38,414 nucleotides of DNA from the NCBI RefSeq assembly GCF_018413525.1, contig NZ_JAHCDD010000058.1:1-38414 (forward strand), read 5' to 3'. Positions 6,907 to 14,567 of the stretch are shown piece by piece (the stretch's first letter is position 1; the number at the start of each line of letters is the position of its first letter). The position numbers and the translations under genes were made by a program. The notes under the pieces were generated by a model. It did not search any database. It saw only the letters and a list, made by a program, of their open reading frames with translations, and was not told where the DNA came from. This DNA comes from Acidovorax sp. CCYZU-2555 (lineage in GTDB: Bacteria > Pseudomonadota > Gammaproteobacteria > Burkholderiales > Burkholderiaceae_C).

Positions 6907-7671
6907 ATGCACGCTTCTTCCCGCTGGCTCGGTAAAGCCACCCTGATCGCCGCCCTGTCGCTGGGCTCCTTCGCTGTCTACGCGCAGGAAGTCGTGGTCT
7001 CGGCCGCTGCCAGTCTGACCAATGCCTTCCAGGCCGTGGGCCAGGCGTTCGAGAAGACCCGTCCCGGCGCCAAAGTCACATTCAACTTCGCGGCCTCCGG
7101 CCCGCTGCTGGCGCAAATTCAGCAAGGCGCGCCCGTCGATGTGTTCGCGTCGGCCGACCAGGAAACCATGGACCGCGCGGCCAAGGCCAATCTGCTGGCC
7201 GCGGGTTCGCGCGCCGATTTCGCGCGCAACACGCTGGTGTTGATCGTTCCCGCGAGCGCCACGGCCGTGCCGCAAAAGCTCGCCGATCTGGGCGGCGCGG
7301 GCTACAAGCGCATCTCCACCGGCACGCCGAGTTCCGTGCCCGTGGGCCGCTACACCATGGCTTCGGTGCAGGAAGCCGGCCTCACGGCCGCGCTCGAATC
7401 CAAGTGGATCTACGGCGAAAGCGTGCGCCAGGTGCTGAACTACGTGGCGCGCGCCGAAGTCGACGCCGGCTTCGTCTACCGCACCGACGCGCTGATCGAA
7501 AAGGACAAGACGCGCATTGCGCTCACGGTGCCCACGACCACGCCCGTGAGCTACCCCATCGCCCAGGTCGCGAGCAGCAAGAACGCCGCACTGGGCAAGG
7601 AATTCATCGCTTTCGTGCGCAGCGACGCCGGCCAGCAGATACTTGACGGTTTCGGCTTCTCCAAGCCCTGA
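6907..7671 (+). CDS. modA: Molybdate ABC transporter, periplasmic substrate-binding protein
   Basis: Captures molybdate (and tungstate) in the periplasm and delivers it to ModB. 254 residues with a Sec signal peptide: Lys10, hydrophobic 11-24, cleavage likely after YA at 26. The mature N-terminus VVVSAAASLTNAFQ carries the serine/alanine anion-binding loop. Further family signatures: FNFAASGPLLAQIQQGAPVD, VFASADQETMD and TGTPSSVPVGRY, and a YVARAEVDAGFVY segment. First gene of modABC, 15 bases before modB, and downstream of a ModE-like operator. Confidence 0.95.
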   Translation: MHASSRWLGKATLIAALSLGSFAVYAQEVVVSAAASLTNAFQAVGQAFEKTRPGAKVTFNFAASGPLLAQIQQGAPVDVFASADQETMDRAAKANLLAAGSRADFARNTLVLIVPASATAVPQKLADLGGAGYKRISTGTPSSVPVGRYTMASVQEAGLTAALESKWIYGESVRQVLNYVARAEVDAGFVYRTDALIEKDKTRIALTVPTTTPVSYPIAQVASSKNAALGKEFIAFVRSDAGQQILDGFGFSKP

Positions 7672-7686
7672 CCGGAATCTGCCGCC

Positions 7687-8340
7687 TTGCTTGCTCCTCT
7701 TTGGCTGACTCTCAAGATCGCACTGCTCGCAACGCTGCTGGCCGGTGCGATCGGCATTGCGCTGGGCTGGTGGATGTCGCAGCGGCGCTTCGCCGGCAAG
7801 AACTTCGTCGACGCGCTGCTGATGCTGCCCATGGTGCTGCCGCCCACGGTGCTGGGCTACTACCTGATCGTGGTGATAGGGCGCAACGGCGTGCTGGGCC
7901 AGTACCTCGACCGCTGGTTCGGCATCAATTTGATGTTCACCTGGCAGGGCGCGGTGATCGCCGCCTCGCTGGTCTCGCTGCCGCTGATCTACAAGGCCGC
8001 GCGCGCGGCCTTCGAAGATGTCGACGGCCGCTTTCTGCACGCGGCGCGCACGCTGGGCGCGGGCGAGGCCGAGATCTTTTTGCGCATCGCGCTGCCGCTG
8101 GCGGTGCGCGGCATCGCCGCCGGGCTGATGCTGGCGTTCGCGCGCGCCATGGGCGAGTTCGGCGCAACGCTGATGATCGCCGGCAATCTGCCGGGCAAGA
8201 CGCAGACGCTGTCGATCGCCATCTACGACGCAGTGCAGGCCGGCAACGACGCCCAGGCGCTGTGGCTCACGCTGGTGATCTCCGTGGTCTGCGTGGTGGT
8301 GCTGGTGGTCTCGGGCCGGATGCTGCAGGCCAAGCATTGA
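7687..8340 (+). CDS. modB: Molybdate ABC transporter, permease
   Basis: Inner-membrane channel subunit of the molybdate importer. 217 residues with about five membrane helices; helix 1 is at residues 6-24 (LTLKIALLATLLAGAIGIA). The EAA loop that contacts ModC is ARTLGAGEAEIFLRIALPLA, followed by FARAMGEFGATLMIAGN and the family motif KTQTLSIAIY. It starts with TTG at 7687; no ATG is available before the first helix, and the 15-base spacing after modA supports this start. It ends 1 base before the modC ATG. Confidence 0.94.
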   Translation: MLAPLWLTLKIALLATLLAGAIGIALGWWMSQRRFAGKNFVDALLMLPMVLPPTVLGYYLIVVIGRNGVLGQYLDRWFGINLMFTWQGAVIAASLVSLPLIYKAARAAFEDVDGRFLHAARTLGAGEAEIFLRIALPLAVRGIAAGLMLAFARAMGEFGATLMIAGNLPGKTQTLSIAIYDAVQAGNDAQALWLTLVISVVCVVVLVVSGRMLQAKH

Positions 8341-8341
8341 T

Positions 8342-9022
8342 ATGAATCCTGTTCTCGATCTCCACGTACAGACGACGCTGCACTCGCCGGGCCGCAGCTT
8401 TGTGCTCGACGCGCGCTTTGTCTCGCAGACCGCGCGCACGGCGCTGATAGGCGCTTCGGGCTCGGGCAAGTCGACGGTGCTGATGGCCATCGCCGGGCTT
8501 GCGTCGCAGGTGCGCGGCCATGTGCGCGTGGCGGGCCGGGCGCTGCTCGATAGCGCCAGCGCCATCGACCTGCCCGCGCGCGAGCGCCAGGTGGGCCTGG
8601 TGTTCCAGGACTACGCGCTGTTTCCCCACATGACCGTAGAGCAGAACCTGGCCTTCGGCCTGTACCGCCACGGCAAGCGTGCCAGCGACGCCGAACAGGC
8701 GCGCATCGATGCGCTGGTGCTGCAGTTCGATCTGCAGGCGCTGCGCGGTGCCTTGCCGCGCTATCTGTCAGGCGGGCAGCGCCAGCGCGTGGCGCTGGCG
8801 CGCGCGCTCGCGCCCCAGCCCCAGCTGCTGCTGCTCGACGAGCCGCTGTCGGCGCTCGACACGCAGCTGCGCATACGCCTGCGCGCGGAACTCGCGGAAA
8901 TGCTCGAACGCGTGCAGGTGCCCACGCTGCTGGTCACGCACGACCCCAGCGATGTGGAAGCGCTGGCGCAGTCGGTGGTGCAGATAGACGCCGGGCGCGT
9001 CATCGGCGCGCCGGCCGCCTGA
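8342..9022 (+). CDS. modC: Molybdate ABC transporter, ATPase, short form without Mop domain
   Basis: ATPase that powers ModB. Walker A GASGSGKST at 37-45, Q-loop Q89, signature LSGGQ at 142-146, Walker B LLLLDE at 162-167 and switch His200. 226 residues, against about 350 in E. coli ModC: the protein stops after the nucleotide-binding domain, and the C-terminal Mop/TOBE domain that normally senses molybdate is missing. No frameshift or remnant of it is visible after the stop; the convergent GntR gene ends 8 bases later. The separate molbindin at 6070 is the only Mop domain in view. Confidence 0.93.
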   Translation: MNPVLDLHVQTTLHSPGRSFVLDARFVSQTARTALIGASGSGKSTVLMAIAGLASQVRGHVRVAGRALLDSASAIDLPARERQVGLVFQDYALFPHMTVEQNLAFGLYRHGKRASDAEQARIDALVLQFDLQALRGALPRYLSGGQRQRVALARALAPQPQLLLLDEPLSALDTQLRIRLRAELAEMLERVQVPTLLVTHDPSDVEALAQSVVQIDAGRVIGAPAA

Positions 9023-9030
9023 GCCCAGGC

Positions 9031-9729
9031 TTACTGGTCATTCGCCGCCTGCGCATCGGCGCGCACCGCGGCCTTGCGCTGGTTCTGCAGCCGCTCCCAG
9101 GTGACGCGGATATGGCTTTCCATCAGCGTGCGCGCCAGCGCCGCGTTCTGCCGCTCTATGGCGCGCGTGATCGCCTGGTGGTCTTCGAGGCTCTCCGCGA
9201 ACTCGTCGTCGGAATAGAAGAAGAACGCGCCCGTGACGCGGCGCGTGCTCAGCAGCCCCTGCACCATCTGCGCCAGCCGCGGCGAGCAGGCCGCGCGCAC
9301 CACGGCTTCGTGGAAGCGCCGGTTGATGTCCTGCATGTCGGAGCGAAAGTCTTCCGAGCCCCCGGTAATCAACTGGCCCATTTCGGCATTGAGTTGCTGC
9401 AGGCTCGCGAGGTGCTCGTCGTCGCGGCGCTCGGCGGCCAGCGCCGCGCCATGCGACTCCAGCTGTATGCGCAGATCGAACACTTCGTCGTTGTCACGGT
9501 CGGTCCAGGGCGCGACGATCACGCCGCGGTTGGGAACGGCGTTGATGAAGCCGTCCTGCTCCAGCCGCTGGAACGCCGCGCGTATCGGCGTGCGGCTGAT
9601 GCCCAGCTCTTCCGATAGCGACAACTCCTTGAGCCGGAAGTTGGGCCCGTAGACACCCAGCGTGATGCGCTTGCGCAGCAGCGCGTAGACATCGTCGGCC
9701 GAGCCGCGCCGGCTGGCGGGCGCCGTCAT
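9031..9729 (-). CDS. GntR-family regulator, FCD (FadR-like) subfamily
   Basis: A 232-residue ligand-controlled repressor or activator. Residues 12-75 form the winged helix (DVYALLRKRITLGVYG, ELSLSEELGISRTPIRAAF, GFINAVPNRGVIV). The all-helical FCD effector domain follows, with the metal/ligand-site motif pieces DLRIQLESHGAALAA, RRFHEAVVRAACSPRLAQM and ESLEDHQAITRAIE. It is the second gene of a two-gene operon with the sulfurtransferase (ATGA overlap at 9726-9729). It is the natural candidate to bind the palindrome in front of the divergent aldolase gene. The ligand is probably a carboxylic acid, judged from the family and from the neighbours. Confidence 0.9.
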   Translation of the reverse strand: MTAPASRRGSADDVYALLRKRITLGVYGPNFRLKELSLSEELGISRTPIRAAFQRLEQDGFINAVPNRGVIVAPWTDRDNDEVFDLRIQLESHGAALAAERRDDEHLASLQQLNAEMGQLITGGSEDFRSDMQDINRRFHEAVVRAACSPRLAQMVQGLLSTRRVTGAFFFYSDDEFAESLEDHQAITRAIERQNAALARTLMESHIRVTWERLQNQRKAAVRADAQAANDQ

Positions 9730-10583
9730 GCGCCGGTGGCCACGGGTGCGCCGGGGCGGCGGCTCCAGTCGCTCCAGCTGCCCGCATACAGCCCCGAATC
9801 GCCCAGGCCCGCGAGCCGCAGCGCGAAGATGTTGGGCGTGGCGCTGACGCCGCTGCCGCAGTAGTTGACGATTTCCGTGCGGGCGTCGGGCAGCAGCGCC
9901 TCGAACTCGGCGCGCAGTTCCTCGGCGGGCTTGAACGTGCCGTCGGCGCGCAGGTTCTGCGAAAACGGGCGGTTGATCGCGCCGGGAATATGGCCGGCGA
10001 TCGCGTCCATGGGCTCGTGGTCGCCGCGAAAACGGTCGGCGCCGCGCGCGTCGATCAGCACGCGGCCGGCCTCGCCCAGGCGGGCCTGCACTTCATCGGC
10101 CGAGACCAGGCGCACCAGCGCGGGCCGCACTTCGAACGGCGTCGCCGCCCTGGCCGGCTCCTCGCCCGAAGCCAGCGCCGCGCCCGCGGCCTTCCAGCCC
10201 TGCAGTCCGCCGTCGAGCACCGCCACCTGGTCGTGGCCCAGCCATTGCAGCATCCACCACAGCCGCACGCAGAAGTTGCCGCGGTGGCGGTCATAGACCA
10301 CCACCAGCGCATCGTTGGCCACGCCCCGGGCCGACAGCCATTGCGCGAACGCTTCGCGCGTGGGCAGCGGGTGGCGCCCGCCCGAAGCGCTTTCGCTGCC
10401 ATGGCTGCTCAGCGCTTCGCCTATGTCGGCGAACAGCGCGCCGGGAATGTGCTCGTCGAGATAGGCCTTCTTGCCGGCCGAGGCGTCGGACAGCTCGTAG
10501 CTGCAGTCGAACACCACGACCTGGCTGCCGTCGGACAGTGCGGTCTGCAGTTGCTGGGGGGTGATCAGAAGCGAGGTGGTCAT
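9726..10583 (-). CDS. sseA: 3-mercaptopyruvate sulfurtransferase (two-domain rhodanese)
   Basis: Transfers the sulfane sulfur of 3-mercaptopyruvate to thiol or cyanide acceptors; cytosolic. 285 residues from the ATG at 10583, with two rhodanese domains (about 1-135 structural, 155-285 catalytic). Active-site Cys242 lies in the loop CGSGVSA, the mercaptopyruvate type rather than the thiosulfate type (CRKGVT). Supporting pieces: DCSYELSDA, HIPGALFADI, VVVYDRHRGNFCVRLWW and LIDARGADRFRG. It overlaps the GntR gene downstream, so the two are probably one transcript. The mixture of sulfurtransferase and carboxylate-type regulator is unusual; it may just share the promoter. Confidence 0.93.
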   Translation of the reverse strand: MTTSLLITPQQLQTALSDGSQVVVFDCSYELSDASAGKKAYLDEHIPGALFADIGEALSSHGSESASGGRHPLPTREAFAQWLSARGVANDALVVVYDRHRGNFCVRLWWMLQWLGHDQVAVLDGGLQGWKAAGAALASGEEPARAATPFEVRPALVRLVSADEVQARLGEAGRVLIDARGADRFRGDHEPMDAIAGHIPGAINRPFSQNLRADGTFKPAEELRAEFEALLPDARTEIVNYCGSGVSATPNIFALRLAGLGDSGLYAGSWSDWSRRPGAPVATGA

Positions 10584-10641
10584 GTCTTTTTGTCCTTGGA
10601 TTGTTCTCATTCTCTCCGCTTTGCCGGCAGCGACTTTGACA

Positions 10642-10667
10642 TTTTTCGCTTATGCATAGACGAAAAA
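10642..10667. promoter_or_regulatory. Interrupted 26-bp palindrome, candidate GntR operator
   Basis: Outer arms TTTTTCG (10642-10648) and CGAAAAA (10661-10667) are perfect; the centre TATGCATA (10651-10658) is itself a palindrome. It lies 58 bases upstream of sseA and 57 bases upstream of the RraA-family gene, in the divergent control region. FCD-type GntR regulators bind short palindromes of this sort, so the regulator at 9031-9729 is the likely reader. A poly-A stretch follows at about 10679-10700. Confidence 0.6.
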
Positions 10668-10724
10668 CCTTCTTAGTGAAAAAACAATCTAGAAACAAAA
10701 TTGCGGCCTACTTTGTTTTGAAAG

Positions 10725-11408
10725 ATGGATTCCATGGCCCAACAACAACTCGGCTGGCGCATTCAAACCGACTTCGTGCGCATTCCCGAAGCACTTGCTG
10801 CAACAGCGCGCGACATTCCCACGGCCGTCATCGGCGACGTGTCGCACCGTCTGTTCAGCTTTCCCGGCGGCTTTCGCAATTACTCGGCGCGTGCGCTGCG
10901 CGCCGCCGGCCCGGCGTTCACGGTGCGCGTGCGCCCCGGTGACAACCTGTTCCTGCACAAGGCGCTCGACATCGCCTTGCCCGGCGACGTGATCGTCGTC
11001 TCCGGCGGCGGCGTGCTCGACAACGCGCTGCTGGGCGAAATGATGGGCCGCTACGCGGTCTCGCGCGGCATCGCCGGCATCGTCATCGACGGCGCGGTGC
11101 GCGACATCGAAGGCCTGGCCGAGCTGCCGATTCCTGTCTATGCGCGCGGCGTCACGCCCAACGGCCCGTTCAAGTCCGGCCCGGGCGAAATCGGCTACCC
11201 CATCGCCGCGGGCAATGTGTCGGTGTCTTCGGGCGATCTGGTCGTCGGCGACTCCGACGGCGTGATCGTGCTGCCGCGCGCCGACGCCGCGCCCGTGATC
11301 GACAAGGCGCTGGCCCATGTCGCCACCGAAGCGCTGTGGATAGAGCAGATCGCCGCCGGCACCTGGCCGCGCGGCTGGGTCGACCAGGCGATCGCGCAAG
11401 GCAGCTGA
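10725..11408 (+). CDS. RraA-family protein, likely HMG/CHA-type aldolase or oxaloacetate decarboxylase
   Basis: A 227-residue RraA fold. Seen: PTAVIGDVSHRL, the divalent-metal and substrate loop around GGGVLDNALLGEMM, the catalytic signature VIDGAVRD at about 124-131, and PIPVYARGVTPNGPFKSG. RraA-fold enzymes in soil bacteria are metal-dependent pyruvate aldolases (4-hydroxy-4-methyl-2-oxoglutarate or 4-carboxy-4-hydroxy-2-oxoadipate) or decarboxylases; the exact substrate cannot be read here. The neighbouring binding protein and FCD regulator suggest a small carboxylate route. Starts at 10725 or 10734 are both possible. A role as RNase E inhibitor is less likely in this context. Confidence 0.85.
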   Translation: MDSMAQQQLGWRIQTDFVRIPEALAATARDIPTAVIGDVSHRLFSFPGGFRNYSARALRAAGPAFTVRVRPGDNLFLHKALDIALPGDVIVVSGGGVLDNALLGEMMGRYAVSRGIAGIVIDGAVRDIEGLAELPIPVYARGVTPNGPFKSGPGEIGYPIAAGNVSVSSGDLVVGDSDGVIVLPRADAAPVIDKALAHVATEALWIEQIAAGTWPRGWVDQAIAQGS

Positions 11409-11474
11409 AGCCGGCCTTGCCGCACGCGGGCCGTGGCGGGCCCGCGCCTTACCCCCTTCCTCTTCAAAGTTCAC

Positions 11475-12455
11475 ATGACGAAAATTTCCCTGGGCGCCAA
11501 GCGCCTGCTTGCGGCGGCCCTGGTGTCGCTGCTGTCCGCCGGCACGCTCGCGGCCAGCTTTCCCGAAAAGCCCATCATCCTGATCGTGCCGCAATCGCCG
11601 GGCTCGGTCGCCGACATCATGGCGCGCCTGGTGGGCAAGGCGCTGGGCGAGCAGCTCGGCCAGTCGGTGGTGGTTGAAAACCGCGCGGGTGCGAGCGGCA
11701 TCATCGGCGCCCAGGCCGTGGCGCGCGCCCGGCCCGACGGCTATACGCTGCTGATAGGCTCGGTCAGCACCCACGGCCTGCTGTCTGGCACCGAGAAGAA
11801 CCTCGCCTACGACCCGGTCAAGGACTTCGCGCCTATCTCGCAGCTCAACGACTCGCCGCTGGCGCTGGTCGTGAACCCGGCGTCGGGCATCAATACGCTG
11901 TCGGAGTTCGTCGCCGCGGCCAAGGCCCAGCCCGGGCACCTGAGCTATGCGTCGGCCGGCAATGGCAGCGGCTCGCGCTTCACCATCGAGCTGCTGCGCA
12001 TGCAGGCCAAGCTCGACATGATCCATGTGCCTTACCGCAGCCCCATGGAAGCCGTGCGCGCCGTGGTCGCAGGCGAAGGCTCGATTGCCTCGCCGTCGAT
12101 TCCCAGCGTTCCCGACCTGATTCGCGCCGGCCGCCTGCGCGCGCTGGCCGTGACCGGCGACAAGCGCTCGTCGCTGCTGCCCGATGTTCCCACCACGGCC
12201 GAAGCGGGCTACCCCAGCGTGGTGTTCACCAGCTGGACCGGACTGTTCGCGCCCGCGGGAACGCCCCAGCCCGTGGTCGAGAAAATCAACCAGGCCGTGC
12301 GCAAGGCGCTCAAGGATCCGAGCGTGGTCAAGGGCATAGAAGAGGGCGGCGCGAGCGTGGTCAGCAATTCGCCCGCGGCCTTCGCCAGCTTTGTGCGCGC
12401 CGAAGTGCAGAAATGGACCAAGGCCGCGCAGGACGCGGGCATTCGGTCCGAGTGA
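11475..12455 (+). CDS. Bug/TctC-type tripartite tricarboxylate transporter substrate-binding protein
   Basis: Periplasmic receptor, 326 residues. Signal peptide at 1-25 (KRLLAAALVSLLSAGTLAA, cleavage near AAS). Mature protein shows the Bug signatures: FPEKPIILIVPQSPGSVADIMAR, GQSVVVENRAGASGIIGA, ARPDGYTLLIGS, MIHVPYRSPMEAV and LPDVPTTAEAGYP. No TctA/TctB membrane subunits are nearby, so it must share them or act as a sensor or scavenging receptor, as often seen in Burkholderiales. Likely cotranscribed with the RraA-family gene (66-base gap) and so may bind its pathway substrate. The ATG at 11475 begins a proper signal peptide. Confidence 0.93.
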   Translation: MTKISLGAKRLLAAALVSLLSAGTLAASFPEKPIILIVPQSPGSVADIMARLVGKALGEQLGQSVVVENRAGASGIIGAQAVARARPDGYTLLIGSVSTHGLLSGTEKNLAYDPVKDFAPISQLNDSPLALVVNPASGINTLSEFVAAAKAQPGHLSYASAGNGSGSRFTIELLRMQAKLDMIHVPYRSPMEAVRAVVAGEGSIASPSIPSVPDLIRAGRLRALAVTGDKRSSLLPDVPTTAEAGYPSVVFTSWTGLFAPAGTPQPVVEKINQAVRKALKDPSVVKGIEEGGASVVSNSPAAFASFVRAEVQKWTKAAQDAGIRSE

Positions 12456-12486
12456 GGGCCGGGCGTCAGACCGCCGCCGCGCACTT

Positions 12487-13527
12487 TCAGCGCCCGGCGT
12501 CGCCCGGCAGCAGCAGGATCTTGCCCACATTGAGACCCGATTCCATGCGGGCGTGCGCCTGCGCGGCCTGGTCCAGCGGGTAGCTGCTGTCGATCACGGC
12601 GCGCAGGGTGCCGTCGGCCAGCGCACGCAGCCATTGCTGGGCAAAGCGCTGCACCATGGCCTGCTTCACCTCGGGCGGGCGCGTCTTCATCACCGTGCCG
12701 AAGATCTGCAGATGGCGATAGAGCACGGCGTCCATGGGCAAGGTGGCGCCCGCGGCGCCGCCGAGCAGCCCCACGGACACCATGCGCCCGCCGAACGCCA
12801 GCGAACGCACATTGCGCTCCAGATACGGCGCGCCTATGAAGTCGATCACCACGTCCACGCCCTTGCCGTCCGTGGCCTGGGCGACCACGGCCGCGAAGTC
12901 CTCGCTGCGGTGGTCTATCACCACGTCGGCGCCGAAGCCGCGCACGGCTTCGCCCTTTTCGCCGCTGGCCGTGGCGAACACGCGCGCGCCGAAAGCATGG
13001 GCCAGCTGCACCGCCGCCGAGCCCACGCCGCCTGCCGCCGCATGAATGAGCACCGACTCGCCGGCCTGCAGCCGCGCCAGGTGGAACAGCGCTTCGTGCG
13101 CGGTGACGAACACTTCGGCCACGGCGCCGGCGTCGATCAGGCTCAGGCTCGCCGGCACATGCATGGCCATGCGGTGATCGATGCGCGAGATCTCCGCATA
13201 GGCGCCGCCGCCGACGATGCCCATGATGCGGTCGCCCACGGCAAAGCCGCTGACTTCGGCACCGACTTCGATCACGGTGCCCGCAATCTCCAGGCCCGTG
13301 GTGTCGCCATCGCCAAAGTGGGCGCGTCCATAGGCGCCCTTGCGGTGCAGGACGTCGGCGCGATTGACGCCTATCGAAGCGTTGCGCACCAGCAGATCAT
13401 TCGGGCGCACTTCGGGCAGCGCGAGCTCGCGGCTGACCAGCACTTCGGGGCCGCCGAAGTCGTCGAAAACAATGGCTTGCATGGTCTGCTTTTTCGCAGC
13501 GGTGGCGGAGTTCAAAACGGTGGACAT
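12487..13527 (-). CDS. Zinc-independent quinone oxidoreductase of the MDR superfamily
   Basis: NADPH-dependent reductase related to quinone oxidoreductase/PIG3. 346 residues from the ATG at 13527, which has a strong ribosome site (AGGAAAG, 6 bases away); a second ATG at 13482 would give the more usual start MQAIVFDDFG. GroES-like domain: GVNRADVLHRKGAYG, GLEIAGTVIEVG. Rossmann motif: IHAAAGGVGSAAVQLA. No catalytic or structural zinc cysteines are present. The C-terminal part has LADGTLRAVIDSSYPLDQAAQAHARME. It is divergent from a LysR-type regulator and shares a promoter region with a perfect inverted repeat, so it is probably that regulator's target. Confidence 0.92.
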   Translation of the reverse strand: MSTVLNSATAAKKQTMQAIVFDDFGGPEVLVSRELALPEVRPNDLLVRNASIGVNRADVLHRKGAYGRAHFGDGDTTGLEIAGTVIEVGAEVSGFAVGDRIMGIVGGGAYAEISRIDHRMAMHVPASLSLIDAGAVAEVFVTAHEALFHLARLQAGESVLIHAAAGGVGSAAVQLAHAFGARVFATASGEKGEAVRGFGADVVIDHRSEDFAAVVAQATDGKGVDVVIDFIGAPYLERNVRSLAFGGRMVSVGLLGGAAGATLPMDAVLYRHLQIFGTVMKTRPPEVKQAMVQRFAQQWLRALADGTLRAVIDSSYPLDQAAQAHARMESGLNVGKILLLPGDAGR

Positions 13528-13607
13528 AGGCGTCTTTCCTGAAACGGGTGAATGCCTTGAAGGTTACGCCGTTGACAGACCTTTGAAATGCAGCGATTTC
13601 GCTCTAC

Positions 13608-13629
13608 AGTGATGCAAATCTGCATCACT
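13608..13629. promoter_or_regulatory. Perfect 9-bp inverted repeat, candidate LysR operator
   Basis: AGTGATGCA (13608-13616) and TGCATCACT (13621-13629) are exact reverse complements around AATC. The repeat contains the T-N11-A pattern typical of LysR-type sites. It ends 9 bases before the chosen LysR start and about 80 bases before the oxidoreductase start, right for autorepression and activation of the divergent gene. Confidence 0.6.
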
Positions 13630-13638
13630 CCATGGCCT

Positions 13639-14508
13639 ATGAACTGGGACGACACCCGCATCTTTCTCGCGCTGACGCGCTCGCCCTCCCTGCGCTCGGC
13701 GGCGCGCAGCCTGGGCGTGGACCAGGCCACGGTGGGCCGGCGCCTCAACGCGCTGGAAGCGGAACTCGGCGCCAAGCTGTTCCTGCGTTCCAAGGACGGC
13801 TATCTGCTCACCGCGGCCGGCGAAGTCGCGCTGTCCGCCGCGCGGCGCATGGAAAGCGCGGCGCTGGACCTGCGCAGCAAGATAGAAGGCCAGGACGAGA
13901 ACCCCGGCGGCCTGGTGCGCGTGACCAGCACCGACTCGATCGCCATCGACCTGCTGCTGCCCGCGATAGAACGCCTGCAGGCGCACTGGCCGAACATCCG
14001 CGTCGACCTTGAAGTCTCGACCCAGCTGCTGAGCCTGAGCCGCCGCCAGGTCGACATCGCGTTTCGCAATGTGCGCCCCGACACACCCGACCTGGTGGTG
14101 CGCCGCGTGGTCTCGTGGCCCGTGGGCCTGTTCGCGAGCCAGGCCTACCTGGACCGCTTTGGCGCGCCCCTTGCCGACGACGAACTGCGCGGCCACCACC
14201 TCGTCGCCTACGGCCCTCATCTGGAGCGCGAGCCTTTCCTGACCATGGCCGGCGTGCCCGCGCGCCAGGCGCGCGTGGCGATGGGCGTGAGCTCCAGCCT
14301 GCTGACGCGCAAGGCCGTGGCCGCGGGCGTGGGCCTGGGCGAAATGCCGCTGTGGATGGGCGAGCGCGAAGGCCTGGTGCGCATCTGGCCCCAGCGCCGG
14401 CGCGCCAACGACTACGAAGTCTGGCAGGTGATGCACCCCGATCTGCAGCGCACGGCCAGGGTCAGGGCGACGGCGGAGTTCCTGTCGGCGGCGATCGAAG
14501 CGCAGTAA
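13639..14508 (+). CDS. LysR-family transcriptional regulator
   Basis: 289 residues from the ATG at 13639. HTH at 2-60: MNWDDTRIFLALTR, SLRSAARSLGVDQATVGRRL, LGAKLFLRSKDGYLLTAAGE. The effector domain starts near 90 (GLVRVTSTDSIAIDLLLPAIERL). The start is chosen because MNWDDTRIFL is the common N-terminus of this subgroup and because earlier starts (13588, 13612) would translate through the inverted repeat at 13608-13629. No strong ribosome site is visible for any of them. Divergent from, and probably controlling, the quinone oxidoreductase. Confidence 0.9.
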   Translation: MNWDDTRIFLALTRSPSLRSAARSLGVDQATVGRRLNALEAELGAKLFLRSKDGYLLTAAGEVALSAARRMESAALDLRSKIEGQDENPGGLVRVTSTDSIAIDLLLPAIERLQAHWPNIRVDLEVSTQLLSLSRRQVDIAFRNVRPDTPDLVVRRVVSWPVGLFASQAYLDRFGAPLADDELRGHHLVAYGPHLEREPFLTMAGVPARQARVAMGVSSSLLTRKAVAAGVGLGEMPLWMGEREGLVRIWPQRRRANDYEVWQVMHPDLQRTARVRATAEFLSAAIEAQ

Positions 14509-14567
14509 CGGGGGCGGGGCAGCGCGATCCGAGGCAGAATGCTGCAGCACCGCACCCAAGGGAACCC

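Noticed and set aside
12458..12498. GCCGGGCG and CGCCCGGC arms between the convergent Bug and oxidoreductase genes as a terminator
   Set aside because: 25-base loop, no T-run and part of the stem lies within coding sequence; such GC words arise easily here.
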